A stretch of DNA of 64,000 nt from Eudorina sp. 2006-703-Eu-15 (GCA_003117195.1 BDSI01000063.1:443404-507403); one strand, 5' to 3'; shown: positions 20,601-33,049, counted from the stretch's first letter. A program made the numbers and translations. Notes: generated by a model from the letters alone, not told the origin.

Positions 20601-23600
20601 TATCGTCATCAAACCCCGATCGTGCAAACCCCCAACACCCAACAACCCCCATTTTCCCCCCGCCCGTGTCGTCCAGGCCCCCCTGTACGTCGAGTACATT
20701 GACAGTCTCTGCCGCTTCTTCTTCTTCAGCAGCGCCATCCACCAGCTGGTGTTTGTGTGTATGAGCTCGCTGCCCTTTGCCATCGGGCAGGTGGGACAGG
20801 GCAGGGGGGGCCGGGACGCCAGGGATGCCGCGCGACTCCCCAACCCCACTCCCCAACCCTCTCCATGGTCTGCGGAGACCTCGACGCCTGTTTCCATGGC
20901 ATTCACTGCATACCGCTACCCCGCCCAACCCCCACTCAACCCCTCTGGAGGTGCTGTGCAACCTCCTACTCCGGATCTTGGCTCTTGTAGTTAGCGTAGT
21001 TGGTTATATGTTGGTTATCAAGGAGAAAAGCTATATGTTGGTTGTGTGTTGTACCCGTTCGCCGTGCACCCCACCCCCCCTGCAGGTCCAGGACGTGGGG
21101 CTCATCTTCCTGTCCGCCATGGCCTCCGACATCGCGGTGCTGGTGACGGGCCCCGGGGCGGCGGAGGTGGCGTTGGGCTCCTCCCTGCTGGCCATGACCC
21201 TCAGCACCTTCATAGTGGGGCTGCTCACCGTGTTTGTAGGTGGGTGGTTGGAGGGGTGGGTGAGGCGGGGACCGCACGGCAGGGGTGGCGGGGTGGGTGT
21301 TGAATTTCGCTGGGAGATGGGGCCTGGTCCCTGCAGGTGGGTGAGTGCGGGGTCGCCAATAAGGGCGTGAGGCGGCGACTTGAGGGTTTTAGCACACTGG
21401 GGAGGGGGAGGGGGGTTAGGCTCCTCTGGCTGCCAGGGGGGTTAGGCTCCTCTGGCTGCCAGGGGGGTTAGGCTCCTCTGGCTGCCAGGGGGGTTAGGCT
21501 CCTCTGGCTGCCAGGGGGTTAGGCTCCTCTGGCTGCCAGGGGGTTAGGCTCCTCTGGCTGCCAGGGGGGTTAGGCTCCTCTGGCTGCCAGGGGGGTTAGG
21601 CTCCTCTGGCTGCCAGGGGGGTTAGGCTCCTCTGGCTGCCAGGGGGGTTAGGCTCCTCTGGCTGCCAGGGGGGTTAGGCTCCTCTGGCTGCCAGGGGGGT
21701 TAGGCTCCTCTGGCTGCCAGGGGGGTTAGGCTCCTCTGGCTGCCAGGGGGGTTAGGCTCCTCTGGCTGCCAGGGGGGTTAGGCTCCTCTGGCGGCCAGGG
21801 GTGATGCGGGAGGGCAGCGCAGGGTCCCCGGTACCAGCGGGGTCCGCCAGCGGGTTTGGGTGGGCCAGGGGCTGGGAATGTGCGGGGATGTGGGTTTCGC
21901 CCGCCCGCATCCGCACCCACCCTCTACCCATAGGCGCACACTTGTGCTTATCGTTGGCTCTCATGATGCAACCGAGGCAACCCCTATGCGTCAACTTCAT
22001 CACTTTTCTCCCTTGATTCCATCACCCTCGCCACCGCCATCCCCACCCACCCACCCCGCACCCACCCACCCACGCCTGCGACCCCCTGCCCCGGAGATCC
22101 CGGTCCTTCACCGGACCTTACCTCTGGCAGCCAGCGCAATTTGGATTTGTCGACCAATTCCCTAACACATCTCCCCCCAGCCCGCTTTCCCTGTCGCCCC
22201 TCTCCCCCTAACCCCCCCTTCCTCCACCCACCTACCCCACCCCACCCCAGCCCGCCTCAAGCTGGCCGACATGGTCTCCTACGTGCCCCTGCCCGTGGTG
22301 GGCGGCTACCTGGGCTTCGTGGGCTACTTCTGCATCGCCGGCGGCACCGCCCTGGCCGCCGGGGTGCAGGTGGACACGTTGGTGTCCTGGCTGCACCTGC
22401 TGGCGGCCGACCCAGCCCTCAAGCTGCTGCCCACCGCCGCCTCCATCGCGGCGCTGATGCTGTGCGTGGAGCACGTGACGCACCCGCTGGCGCTGCCGGC
22501 GCTGCTGACGGCCATACCGCTCATCTTCCACGGCGTGCTGTGGGGCATGGGCTGGGACCTGGGGCAGGCGCAGCAGGCGGGCTGGGTCATGAAGCCGACG
22601 GTGAGCGGCACAGACACGGACACTGATACGGACACTGATACGGACACGGACACGGACACGGACACGGACACGGACACGGACACGGACACGGACACGGACA
22701 CGGACACGGACACGGACACGGACACGGACACGGATACGGATACGGATACGGATACGGATACGGATACGGATACGGATACGGATACGGATACGGATACGGA
22801 TACGGACAGAAGCGAGGGGGCCGGGGTCACATGGATGGAATCGGTCGGCCTCATCCCGGGGGCGGGTGCGGGTCCGCTTGCTGGCTTCGTTCCGTTCCGT
22901 GCGGCGGGTGCCCCGTCTCCGCGTATCCAGGTGGGCCCCTCCCCGCCCTTGCCCTGCCGTCCAGGCGGTCTGTTAGGGTACCCGCTGTCCATTTCAGATC
23001 CGATGCCCCGTACTGTGCTTGCAGGCATCCCTATTGTCCCGCCTTGGCTTCTTTATGCAGCCGAGTCCTTCCGCGCGTGCTGCTTACGCTGGTGAACAAA
23101 GAAATGGGAAATACGAATCCTCTCACCCCTTCCTCGCGCCCCTGTTTCCCTCCCCCTCCTCGGCGAGGTTGAACATCCATTCCCACTTTCCCTCTTCCTC
23201 TCCCTCCCTGTCCGCCTCATCCTCCGCGCCCCGCGTCCTGGTCGTCCTTCCACCTCCACCCCCCCCCCCGCCTCCGCAGGAGGGTCTGTCCAACTGCTGG
23301 CAGCTCTGGAGCCTGTACAACCTGCAGAACGGCGGCCTGGCGCACGGCGTGGACGTGCGGGCGATGCTCGCGCAGCTGCCCAAGCTGGCGGGGCTGTTCC
23401 TGGTGGTGTGCTTCGGCAGCTGCATGGATGTGGCGGCCATCCAGTCCGACATGCCCACCCCCCTGGACTTCAACAGGGAGCTCATGACAGTGGGTGGGTG
23501 GCTGGGTGCGGTGGCTGGGTGCGGAGACTGGGTGGGGTGGGTGGGTGGCTGGGTGGGGAGGGGTTTGGGTTGGGTGGATGGTGGGTGGGTGCTGCCGGGG

Positions 23601-26600
23601 CCGGCAGCGAGGGACGAGAAGGGAGGGGAGGTCGGGGTCACAAACTTGGAACGAGTACGGGGGCAGGGAGGCGCATGAGCCCGTTGGCTGTCGTCATCAC
23701 ATGCCCCACCATCACCGTTCGATTCCCTTGCTCGCCGCACCAGCCCCGGTTCCCGCGGAAACGCCACAACACCTACAGCCTTCGTATCCCCCCCGCAGTA
23801 TAAGTATGTCCACCAATTTCCTATACCGCCCTCCTTCCCTCCCCCCCGCCCCCCACCCCCGCCCCGCAGGTGTGTCCAATATGGTCACTGGGGCCGTGGG
23901 TGCGGGCTACACCGGCTCCTACATCTTCAGTCAGACGGTGTTCACCATGCGCCAGGTGCGGCGGCGGGGGGCGGGGGGCGGGGGGCGGGGGGCGGGCAGC
24001 TGCTTTGCACCCCACCGCCTTGGGTTTATTTCTTTTTTCAATTTAACACCCCACCGCCTGCCCGGTACAGTACCCTCCACTGGCATGTGTTACGTCGGCA
24101 ACCTTAAGGGCGCGACGATCCCCCTGGCCCTACAGACCGTCATCATTTGCTTCGCGCACCCTTTGGCACCCGGGTCCACCCCTCTGTGGCCCCCCCTCAT
24201 ACCCCCCTCATACCCCCCTCATGAACCCCCCCCAGGGTGTGTTCAATCGGGTCAACGGCCTGACGGTGGCCATCGTTGAGCTGCTGGTGTTTGCGCTGCC
24301 GTTCAGTGTCGTACAGGTACGAATGGCGGTGGTGCGTCGAGGACGTTCGTACTCCATGGGCCGGAAGCCAGGTCCGGACCCACTGCCGTCCTGCGTGCGG
24401 ATCGTGCACGTGGTTGCAGTACAGGCAGTACATACCGGACATGCAGTGCATGCATGTAATGCATGGCGACATCTGCTTTCTTGGATTGGGTCGGGCGCGT
24501 CTCTTACCAAATCATCTAAACATCTACTTGTTCGTGCTGGGCTGACGGCCACCTGAGGGCCGTACAACCGGCGTCCGTCGGTGTATGGGCGGGCGGCGGG
24601 TGTGGCCTGGGCCGGACAGCCCCCACGACCCAACAGATCCAGGACCGAACAGATCCGGGACCGAGCCCTCACTGGCGGCTCGGGGCATCTGGCGCGCTAT
24701 CTAAGATCTAAACCCCTCGTGCCCGCCGGGCGTCCTCCGTCGTCACCACCAACCCCCGCCTTCCCCCGTCGCAGTACATGCCCAACTTCTTTTTCGGCGC
24801 GCTGCTGGTCTGGTTCGGCATCGAAATCTCCCGTGACTGGCTGATCCTGTCGTACAGGTACGGGGCAGTACGGCGAGGTAACGGCCTCACGGCCTCCACA
24901 GCTTGTACGCATTGGATGATCGTGGCATGCCGGCAGTGTCGGGACAGGAGCGCGAGGCCGGCCATGAGACGGCGCATGGTGTCCCACACACACGTGTACC
25001 GTACATGTCCGTCTCCACTGTCGTGGACCTCTGATGGCGGCTTGCCTGCCTGCACCTCCCGCTGGGGCTTCCCGCCTCCCGCTCCATCACGCACCAACCC
25101 ATCCGGAGACCTAAAGAGTGCCGCCAGCGCAGCACCCCTCAGTCATGCACACAGCTCGCCATTCCGCCCCCCCGGGGATCCCCACCCCCATCACCCTCCG
25201 AATGCCCCACGCCGCCCGTCCGCGGCCCCGCATTGTGCGCTCGGGTGGCCCCCAGGAAGCTGAGCCGCGCCGAGTACGTGTTGCTGTGGGCCACCTTCCT
25301 GGCCATCATGAACCTGGGGCTGGAGCTGGGCATCGGGGCGGGCATCGTCATGGCCACACTGTACTTCGCCTACCAGTACGCCCAGGTGCGGGCCGGGCCC
25401 AGGGCCGGGCCGGGGGTGGGGCGGGGGTTGGGTGCGGGGCGGGGGTTGGGTGCGGGGCGGGGCGGGGCGGGGCGGGGGTCAGGCCGGGCCGGGGTGCGGG
25501 TGCGGGTGCGGGTGCGGGTGCGGGTGCGGGTGCGGTGCGGGGTTATGGAGATGTCGTAGTGGCGGCCGTGTGGGAACCCGAGGGTTCGATAATGGTGTGG
25601 GTTGGTCATTGATGGTGCGAAAGACAGACCCATACTTGGGGCCCCCGGGCGGGCCTGGTTGGCGCCGTGTGGGCATCGTGCATTGCAGGTTCGGTTGTAG
25701 GTGAGTGCTGACGTCGACGGCCGTCGGGAGGGAGCCCCGCGCCACACGGCGTCCGACGGCCTCAGTGACAGCCGGTGCGGGCACCCCGGGGGGAACGGCC
25801 CTGCGCGTCTGGCTGGGCGGGGCTGCGGAGCCGCGCAGGGCCCTTCGCTCCGTTCTCCGCCCTTCCTGCCAATCGTCTGAACCGATTTGCTGTCTCATCC
25901 CGCCCCGCAAAGAGATCTTGGGGCACGCGCTCCTTCCCCCACCTCTCCCCAAATCCCTCCGCGCTCCCTCCCGCACCCCTCGCTCCCTCCCGGTTTCGTT
26001 TGTCGGGTTTCAGATTATAACTATTCTTTTTCCAATTTAAAAATCCCTCCCCTACCTCCCCCCGTCCCCCTGCCGTGACCGCAGAGCCAAGTGAGCAGCC
26101 TGCGGCAGGTGGCTGCCCGCAGCGGCCGTACTCACATGTACGACACCAGCAGCACCCTTGACCTGCTGGGTCAGCGCATGGCTGTGTTGCGGCTGGCGGG
26201 TTACGTCTTCTTCGGCAGCTCCACGGGCCTCAGCAACCAGGTGCTGCAGCTGGCGGCGCGCATGCTGCAGGTGAGGGGGCCAGACGCGGGGAGCCGGGGG
26301 GGGGCGGGCGGGGTGGAGGTGGTGGGTACAGGAAGTTAGTAGACATATCCAATTCGGTCAATCGATCAGCTTGCAAGCGCTTCTCGCTGGGGCGGGTCAC
26401 AACAAACCACCTCACCTGTGTTGCCTCTCCATGAGCTGCCCCAGTCCGGAAACCCGGCGTTTGGCGCCCTGGCCTGCCCTCACCCCTCACCCCCGGTTCA
26501 CCCATCGAATGAACATGGCTGCCGATGTAATATACGCTATACCCCCGGTTCACCCACCAAGGGGACGTAGCGACCTACCCCGGGACGCGAGATGGATGGG

Positions 26601-29600
26601 GTCTGAGGTCCTGCCTGCTGACTCTCTTCCTCATACATTATAATTGCATGTCGCCCCGCCCGCCCCTCGCCCGGGGCCCGGCCCGCACCCAGGAACGTGC
26701 GGAGGAGCAGCGGCAGCATGAGGAGTGGGCCTTATCGGCGGAGCGGGGGGACGCCAAGGAGGGGGAGCTCAGTCGGAGCGACCTGGCGGCGGTCGCCGCG
26801 TCCGCGGCGCTGCCGGTCTCGAATTCAGCACCTGCTGTCGTACACGTGACACCGCCGCCGCCGCAGCAGCAGCCGCCTAGGGGAGCCGCGGGGCACGGTG
26901 CCGACGGCAACAGTGGCGGCGCCACGGCGGAGGCGGAGGCGGGCGCTGCCGGGGAGGTTGCCGGGTCGGATGGGACGCACGCGGGGGCGGCGGGGGCGGC
27001 GGCGCCGCCGCCGGCGGGGCAGCCGGGCCGGGTGGGCAGCGATGGCGGCGACGGCGGCATGTCGCCGGCAGAGCGGCACTGGCGGGCGGCGGTGGCGATC
27101 TCGCACGCGCCTGTCGTACTGATTCTGGATTTCGGGTGAGTGAAACAGTGGCTGAGTAAGCCTGGTAGCGGGTGGTGGGGCGACGAGGGTCTGTTAGTGG
27201 ATGGATGGGGGCACGCTTCCGTATGGGTCTGGGGACAGAGGCCTTGGGAGTGGGAAGCTGCATCGCGCCCTCGTCCTCTGTTCGCCGCCGTATCCGCCCC
27301 TTCCGAACCCGCGGCGGTCTCCACTCGTCGGCTGCTCCCTGGCCGTCCAGCCCCCGCCCTCCAGTCTGCTAGTTTGGAGATTCCTTCGCCTCTCGAAACA
27401 TATGTTGTTTGCCATGTCGCCGCAAGCCTTCGCTGGTGGCAGCCAGCTTCTTGTCAATCAGTCGACCCATCTTGCAAAAACCTCCACCACCTGCGCCCTC
27501 GTCCTCTCCCTGCCATCTTCCCTAAACCGTTCACCAAGGCGAGCCCGCGTAGCCGCTCCAAAGTCGCCCGGCCGGCACTAGCAGTTGTCGCGACGGGCGG
27601 TGACGGCAGCCCCCGCCCTCTCTTTTCAATTTAACCCTCACCCGTCCACCTCCCCCTCCCCCCGGCAGCTCCGTGAGCGGCCTGGACAGCACCGCCGCCC
27701 GCACCTTCGCCACGCTCGTCACCACGCTCGCCTCGCAGCGCGTCAACGTCATCTTCGCCAGCATGCGCCGCCCCGACTGCCGCAAGCTGCTGGAGGCCAA
27801 CGGACTGCCGCTGAGGCCGTACATGCAGCCTGCGGGGTCCGCCCCCCGCGAGGCGGGGCCCAGCGGCGAGGGCGCGTCCAACGGCGGGGACGCAAAGCTG
27901 GGCGGCGGCCAGAGCGGACTTGCGGCCGCGGAGTCGCCGCTCGTGCGTAAGTGAATTCGGTGTACTGCGCGGGGTATGGCGTGATCTGTACGGCACTGGC
28001 CGATGGCAGGGTGAGCGCTCGTGCCGCCGGTGGGCGGTACACTTCGGGGCTTGGGGGGATGTAGTACTGTTGTGTGTTTAGCAATAAATCCGCCCGGTTC
28101 GTATCTGGCAACGAGAAAGTGATCACAGCCCAGGTTCATGTGGGTCGGCCGATTTGGCGCCAAGCGGGTTTTCGGTGCGGCAGTGCTCAGCGGCGGTACT
28201 GCCGCGTTGCTCTTTCCCTGCCCCCTCCCCGTACGGCTGCAAAACACTCCGTGCTTTGCAATGTGTTGTAATGCTGCCATCATTGCATACGGTAGTCGAT
28301 GCCTCTGCTGCCTGCCCTCCCGCGCGGCGGACCCGGAAGCGGGCCGGGGCCGGGCCGCCGAGGCCGCTCGGTGGCCACTCCGCCTCCGGACACATTCATC
28401 TCCTGCGCTGGAGAAGCGGACCACGAGTCGGCCTGTGGACCCCGCCCGCCCGCCCGCTTCCGTCCTGAGGCTGTACCTCTCTGCCTCACTCCGCTCCCCG
28501 CTCCGCTCCCCGCTGCGCTCCACTGCGGGGCTGCCCCCGTCTGCTCCGCCCCGTCCCGCCCCGCCCCGCCCGGCCCCCGGCGCTCACCGCAGGGCCCTCC
28601 GCCGGCGGCTGCTGGGAGTTCTCCTCCGCGGCGGAGGCGGTCCGGTGCTGCGAGGACGCGTACCTGGGCCTGGCCATGGCGGTGGGGCTGCTGCCCGCCG
28701 CACCCAGCCAGGCTGCTTCACTGCAGCAGCTGCTGACAAGGAACCTGCGGGAGGTGCGCGGCTCGGCGGTTGGCGCCAGAGAGGGTTATGTATCCGCTGC
28801 GGAGCAGCGGCGGGGGGGGGGATAGGGCCTTCGTACTTGGTTATCCGGATACCGCAGCATTCCTGGCAGCGGGCCAGCAGCAATGACGTGATGTGGCCCC
28901 CCGGCGTTGGGGGCTCGAACCGCCGTCACGAAACCGCCCCTCGCGGTCCTGTTCCTCCGTGCTGTGTACGGCAATGTGTACGACACAGGTGTTCCGGCCG
29001 TTGCCCGCCGACCTCAGCGGCCTCGTGGCGGAGTTGGAGGGCGCACTGACCCGCCGGCAGCTGCAGCTGGGCGATGTGCTGTACCCAGCGGGGGCTGCCG
29101 TACGGGAGGTGTACGTCATCGAGTTCGGGGCGCTGCTGGAGGAGGAGCACTACGAGGGCGGCGTGCGCGTCGGGTGAGAGGGAGGGGGGCGCGGAGAAGC
29201 GGTGCGCGGGGGCCGGGGTCGGGTCAGGCCTCGGGCGCCTGCCAAGGTACTGCGTTGCTCTGATGCTGTGCCGCGGCCATGATCGCAACCCGGCGTCGTC
29301 TGATCCCGCGTCCTTTCGCAGTGAGTGGGCTGCTCAGGACGGACGTTGGCCGCCAATCGACACCTCGGTTGCCATCGATATGGCAACCTGTACACCCACT
29401 AAGGCACCAACTGTGCGGTGCATGCCCTGCCGGCCCACGTTCTCCGAACCTGGCCGTTCTCGGAACTTGTGCGCACCCTTAACGCCAGCAGCAGCAAAAC
29501 AACAACACACTAACAATAACAGCCTGCCGTGCTCCCTCCGCGCCGCGGTCCCCCCGTCCACCCGCGCCCCCGCAGCTCCCGCGAGCACGGCGCCGGCGTG

Positions 29601-29825
29601 GTGGTGGGAGCCCTGGAGTTCTTCCTGGGCCGGCCCGCGCCGGCCACCGTACGCTGCTCCTCCGCGGCCGCCTGCCAGCTGCTGTGCATCAGCCGCGGCT
29701 GCGTGTCCCGCCTCATGGCGCAGCACCCGCGGGCGCTGGCGGCGCTGCAGGTGCTGCTGCTGCGCTCCACCTGTCTGGACCTGGCCAGTGCGCAGGAGGC
29801 CGCCAACCATGGCGTGGCGGCCTGA
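17680..29825 (+). CDS. SulP/SLC26-type anion transporter with STAS and cNMP-binding-like domains
   Basis: Seventeen exons: 17680-17991, 18607-19279, 19662-19981, 20677-20790, 21086-21239, 22251-22600, 23280-23493, 23870-23955, 24236-24316, 24775-24857, 25256-25385, 26085-26270, 26693-27135, 27669-27946, 28593-28753, 28989-29173, 29576-29825. Phases close to 1339 residues. Residues 1-390 are a hydrophilic Ser/Gln/Ala-rich N-terminus. About 395-840 is the SulP membrane core (VFNSVVFGIINAVVSMPTLI, PLPVVGGYLGFVGYFCIAGG, the conserved turn TGAVGAGYTGSYIFSQTVF). The STAS domain follows (VVLILDFGSVSGLDSTAART), then a cyclic-nucleotide-binding-like fold at about 1196-1325 (LQLGDVLYPAGAAVREVYVI). This order matches fungal and protist SulP proteins of the yeast YGR125W/Vsb1 kind, which sit on internal or vacuolar membranes, rather than the plant SULTR proteins, which lack the last domain. 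The substrate is not determinable. Several introns carry minisatellites. Confidence 0.92.
19610..19629 (+). repeat. Dispersed intronic element, copy 1
   Basis: ATGTCTACCAATTTCCTATA followed by a C-rich tract, in the transporter intron 19280-19661. It ends 32 bases before the 3' splice site, in the sense orientation. Phase analysis shows the ATG here is intronic, not a start codon. Confidence 0.75.
21409..21798. repeat. 26-bp minisatellite, about 15 copies
   Basis: The unit is GGGGGGTTAGGCTCCTCTGG plus CTGCCA. Most units are 26 bases and a few are 25 (one G fewer). The last copy has a CGG variant. It fills much of the transporter intron 21240-22250. The unit is strand-asymmetric, with a run of up to six Gs per copy on the plus strand. 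Confidence 0.95.
22612..22806. repeat. Hexanucleotide repeat, GGACAC block then GGATAC block
   Basis: Roughly 32 copies of a six-base unit begin 11 bases after the 5' splice site at 22600. After a few mixed units the array is uniformly GGACAC, then switches to uniformly GGATAC. It is intronic by phase (22601-23279), so the Asp-Thr frame it opens is not translated in the spliced message. Confidence 0.95.
23806..23825 (+). repeat. Dispersed intronic element, copy 2
   Basis: ATGTCCACCAATTTCCTATA (one difference from copy 1) followed by a C/T-rich tract to the 3' splice site at 23869, in the sense orientation within the transporter intron 23494-23869. Confidence 0.75.
25492..25540. repeat. GGGTGC microsatellite
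   Basis: About seven copies of GGGTGC in the transporter intron 25386-26084, preceded by degenerate GGGGTTGGGTGCGGGGC repeats (25410-25480). Confidence 0.9.
26327..26346 (-). repeat. Dispersed intronic element, copy 3 (antisense)
   Basis: The minus strand reads ATGTCTACTAACTTCCTGTA followed by a C-rich tract. It lies about 60 bases after the 5' splice site at 26270 of a plus-strand transporter intron, so it is antisense to the gene. It includes the string TACTAAC. Confidence 0.7.
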
Positions 29826-32800
29826 GAGCAGGACAGGGCCTGAGGGCGAGGCCGTGCGGGCTGTGCTGCGGACTGACCGAGGTGGAGGCGGGCGGCCTGG
29901 GTGCTGGTGCGGGGAGAGCAGGGCGGGGCCAGGGGCTTGGTCCATTACCAGGGGTGCCTGTCAGCCGGTGGGCTGTCGGCAGCAAGCGGGGTTGTCTCAG
30001 GAGATGGTCGTTGGAATCAGCAGGCTGCGGTATCCGCGTATGGGTGCGTTACATGCTTGAAGCGAGAGCAGGGCTCCAGGAGCCAGCGTCGATGCAGGGT
30101 TAGAGGAAGATATCATTACTTGAGGTCGCAATATAGGTTCGGTGATAGGGGAAAGGGTACTGGTCTGGTGGGATGCCTCTGCGTGGGCACGGTGTGGCAG
30201 GGGCGGCGGTGACACTGGGGCCGTGTTGCCGGCCTAGGGCGACAGCGAAGAATTACTACAGGACAGGCCCACTAGTATAGGGATGTCGAGCCTTTAATAT
30301 ATATGAAGGGCAATGGTTGTCGCATCCTCCGGCGCATTGGCGCGCGCTGATTCGGGGACAGCACCGGCAGCGGGGCGCCACCGGCGTCGCTCCTCCGTAC
30401 CGTACAGCTGCCGTGCCCTCCAATGCAGTTACGGGCGAGGGACAAGCAGCATCAACGGAGGCGGCCGGCGCGGAGCAGGAGAGTGGTGCAGCTGCAGGAC
30501 GGTTGATGCGAAGAATGGCGTGTCATGGCGGGGCCGGTTTTTGCCGCCTTCAACGGTCCGGTCTCAGGCGTCTGCCTGATTGTGCCAGACCAGACCAGAT
30601 ATACGCATAGACCATGTATGGTATGATAGCAATAGATTGCTTTGAATCCGGGGCGGCATTGAGAAACATTTTGTGCATAGCAGGACGGCTGGTTCGCGGG
30701 GCGCGGGATATTGGTTATTGGATGAGTGGCTCCTTGAGCGCGGCGAAGGACGGCACCGTGCGAAACGGTCCACGCGGAGGCGTGTGTTGAGCGGGGCAGC
30801 CCGCCGGGAACAACCTGATGCGCATCGCTCAACCTGAAATGGCATGCACCGGAAGTGTGTGAGCTTACATGGTGAGGGGTCAGGCTACGTGGGGGACAGG
30901 CGAGGGTCGTGGTTGCGTCGGGGACGTGCTCGTAGGGTCATGACAACCCCCATCCCAGATGGGATTCATGCCGCCGATGTACATGGTATTGCCCGCCGGC
31001 AGAGCTGCATCTCTTGGCGGGCTGTGCGGTTGGCCTCCCTGGTCTCGTTGTGTATAGGCCTCGTTATCGTGGGTTGCCAGCCGGTGCGGGCCGGCTGCGC
31101 TGGCCGAGCGCAGGCATACGCCACAATGGCGTATGTGCGCGCGACGTGCGCGACGAGGATCGCATCCACCTGCGAGCTACACGTCCACGCGGCAGTATCT
31201 GTGCATTGACAAGACAGGGGTGCAGGGCCGGGTCACCAGCGGCTACCGTGCATCGCCATGAGCAAGGTGCGGGCATCCAGGCCTAAAGCAGGGTCTGCGC
31301 GGGGTGGGTCCGGGGTGGCGACAGTCGGCACATGGGGTGCCTGTGTGGGTGCTTCCCCTGTGTGTGGGGGTCTTTAACCCTGTCCGGTGCGCCCGTAGGC
31401 TGCCAGGATCTGCCAGGGTGTGCCACCTCCTGTGCCTTTACTAGTGATTAGAGAGGTCAGCTGTGCCCCGCTGGGTGCCTCTGCGAGCTTGGGTTGTCGT
31501 GTTGGAGGATTGAAACCCTCTTTCGGTTCCGAGGCGCCGCTGCGGTTGCTACTGGTAGGTACCGTAGGCATCGACAGCTGTGCCCCGCTGGGTGCCTCTG
31601 CGAGCTTGTGTTGTCGTGTTGGAGGATTGAAACCCTCTTTCGGTTCCGAGGCGCCGCTGCGGTTGCTACTGGTAGGTACCGTAGGCATCGACAGCTCCTT
31701 CTCGGGGTCCGTTGTAACATTCATGACTGCAAGGGTTTGCGCAGCTAGGCATACCGAGGCAGGGGTGTTCAGCGGTGGGGGCTACACACCACATCTTGGA
31801 AGGTACAGGATGACCGTCTGGTGTGCCGTGGCCCTCTGCCACTAGAGCACGATCACTAGCCGATTTCATTAGCTTTATCCTTGGCTATGGCTGGTCCTCA
31901 GGAACGGGGGGGTGCCCCTGATACAGTAGGTGCGGGGTGTACTTCGGTGCATTTAGTAAAGCATGTTCGGTGCGCCACGGTGGCGCGGTTTCGTTTCTGC
32001 AGAGTGTGGCAGTGTGGCTATCTACAGCTGTCCTGGGCTGTCCGTGGGGTCCACTGTAACACCATCAAAATTCACTGTTTGAGACAGTGGATGGGGGCGG
32101 ATGCATCTTATCATGATACCAGTGAGAGCGTGTTTGTGGCGCCGGCTCTGGCGGGTTCACTTGGGTCCACATGAAAGCACGGGAAGCCTCAGGCTGCACA
32201 GCACTTCTGACATTGAGGTGGGCAGGGCAGATAGTTCTTATATGTTTGACGCGACATGCTCCAATCCATAACTGCACACCGCATTGCAACTCAATGGCTG
32301 CTGGAAGCAGTCGTTTTGACCCACGGGACCCTGCGGAACAGTACAATACAGTAAGTGTGATGCGTGTTTCATGCATGGTTAAGCCGATCGCAAGTTTTGC
32401 GATCGCCTTGCAATTCCAGCGCTTAATCAAGGATCTCCGCTCTGTTGCGGATAGGTCCATCCACACCGTCGCCCGCCGTTTCCCCAACCTCCATCCACAA
32501 AAATAATCGTTATTACGACGCAGATGCTCGCTTTCGATCGATGCCTTCACGACAAAGAAACGGCAGGCCTAGGCAGATTACAGGCTGAGTCCTTATCAAT
32601 TAAGTTCGCAGAGCACGCTGGCACGCTGATACAGGTTTCTATCAATATATTTTTAGAAGTTGATATAATTGCAATGAAGTTTTACATGAAGTGTCCCATG
32701 TATACTTGTTGCCAGGTCCGGTAGATTTTGAACCGGGCTGTCGGTCTTCAACGAGAACTAACCGAAGAAAAAGGATAGCCTCGACACAAACACTCAACTA

Positions 32801-33049
32801 TCTAAATTTTTGTACACATACTTACGCTTAGGCAGGGTTTGCTACTCACCAAGCCCGGGAGCGACCTGTGCTTCCCGCAGGGCTGTTTTCTCCCCAAAAC
32901 GAGTCTTGCACGTTCATCGGGAAAGATGAAACTCGTCTGAAGGTATGCCATTGATGTATGTGTGTCACGGCTGGAGGTCAGCTCAGCCAGGACTGCACTG
33001 GCGTTTTCATTATGACGCGCGGCATCCCCAAACGCCACGTTAGCTGCAA
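29826..33049. other. No recognised gene, 3.2 kb between transporter and formin
   Basis: Open frames here (for example 30844-31209 plus, 32065-32550 minus) show no domain, lack splice support or start at non-ATG codons. The stretch holds the 117-base tandem duplication at 31458-31691. A TGTAA at about 31709 and another at about 32055 are far from the transporter stop. Near 32711 a short hairpin (CCGGT/ACCGG) is seen, without further tRNA structure. The 3' part is presumably the formin promoter; no clear TATA box was found. Confidence 0.4.
31458..31691. repeat. 117-bp tandem duplication
   Basis: Two direct copies starting CAGCTGTGCCCCGCTGGGTG at 31458 and 31575, nearly identical (I see one base difference, TTGGG/TTGTG). 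The period is a multiple of three, so open frames on both strands run through both copies; this alone is no evidence of coding. Confidence 0.95.

Noticed and set aside
22271..23095. Frame with a long Asp-Thr repeat as a protein segment
   Set aside because: The donor at 22600 (ACG|GTGAGC) and acceptor at 23279 join the SulP membrane core in phase; the repeat is intronic.
28890..28930. Possible box-B-like GGTTCGAGCCCC on the minus strand in a transporter intron
   Set aside because: No box A or cloverleaf around it; a short chance match.
31494..31640. GGATTGAAACCC strings in a direct repeat, resembling CRISPR repeats
   Set aside because: Only two copies, the whole 117-base unit is duplicated with no distinct spacers, and the setting is a eukaryotic nuclear genome.
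32065..32550. Minus-strand 161-codon frame as a gene
   Set aside because: It starts at GTG with no upstream exon, and no family is recognisable.
32705..32765. Possible second tRNA-like element with GGTTCAAAATC on the minus strand
   Set aside because: Only one hairpin forms; acceptor, D and anticodon arms cannot be drawn.
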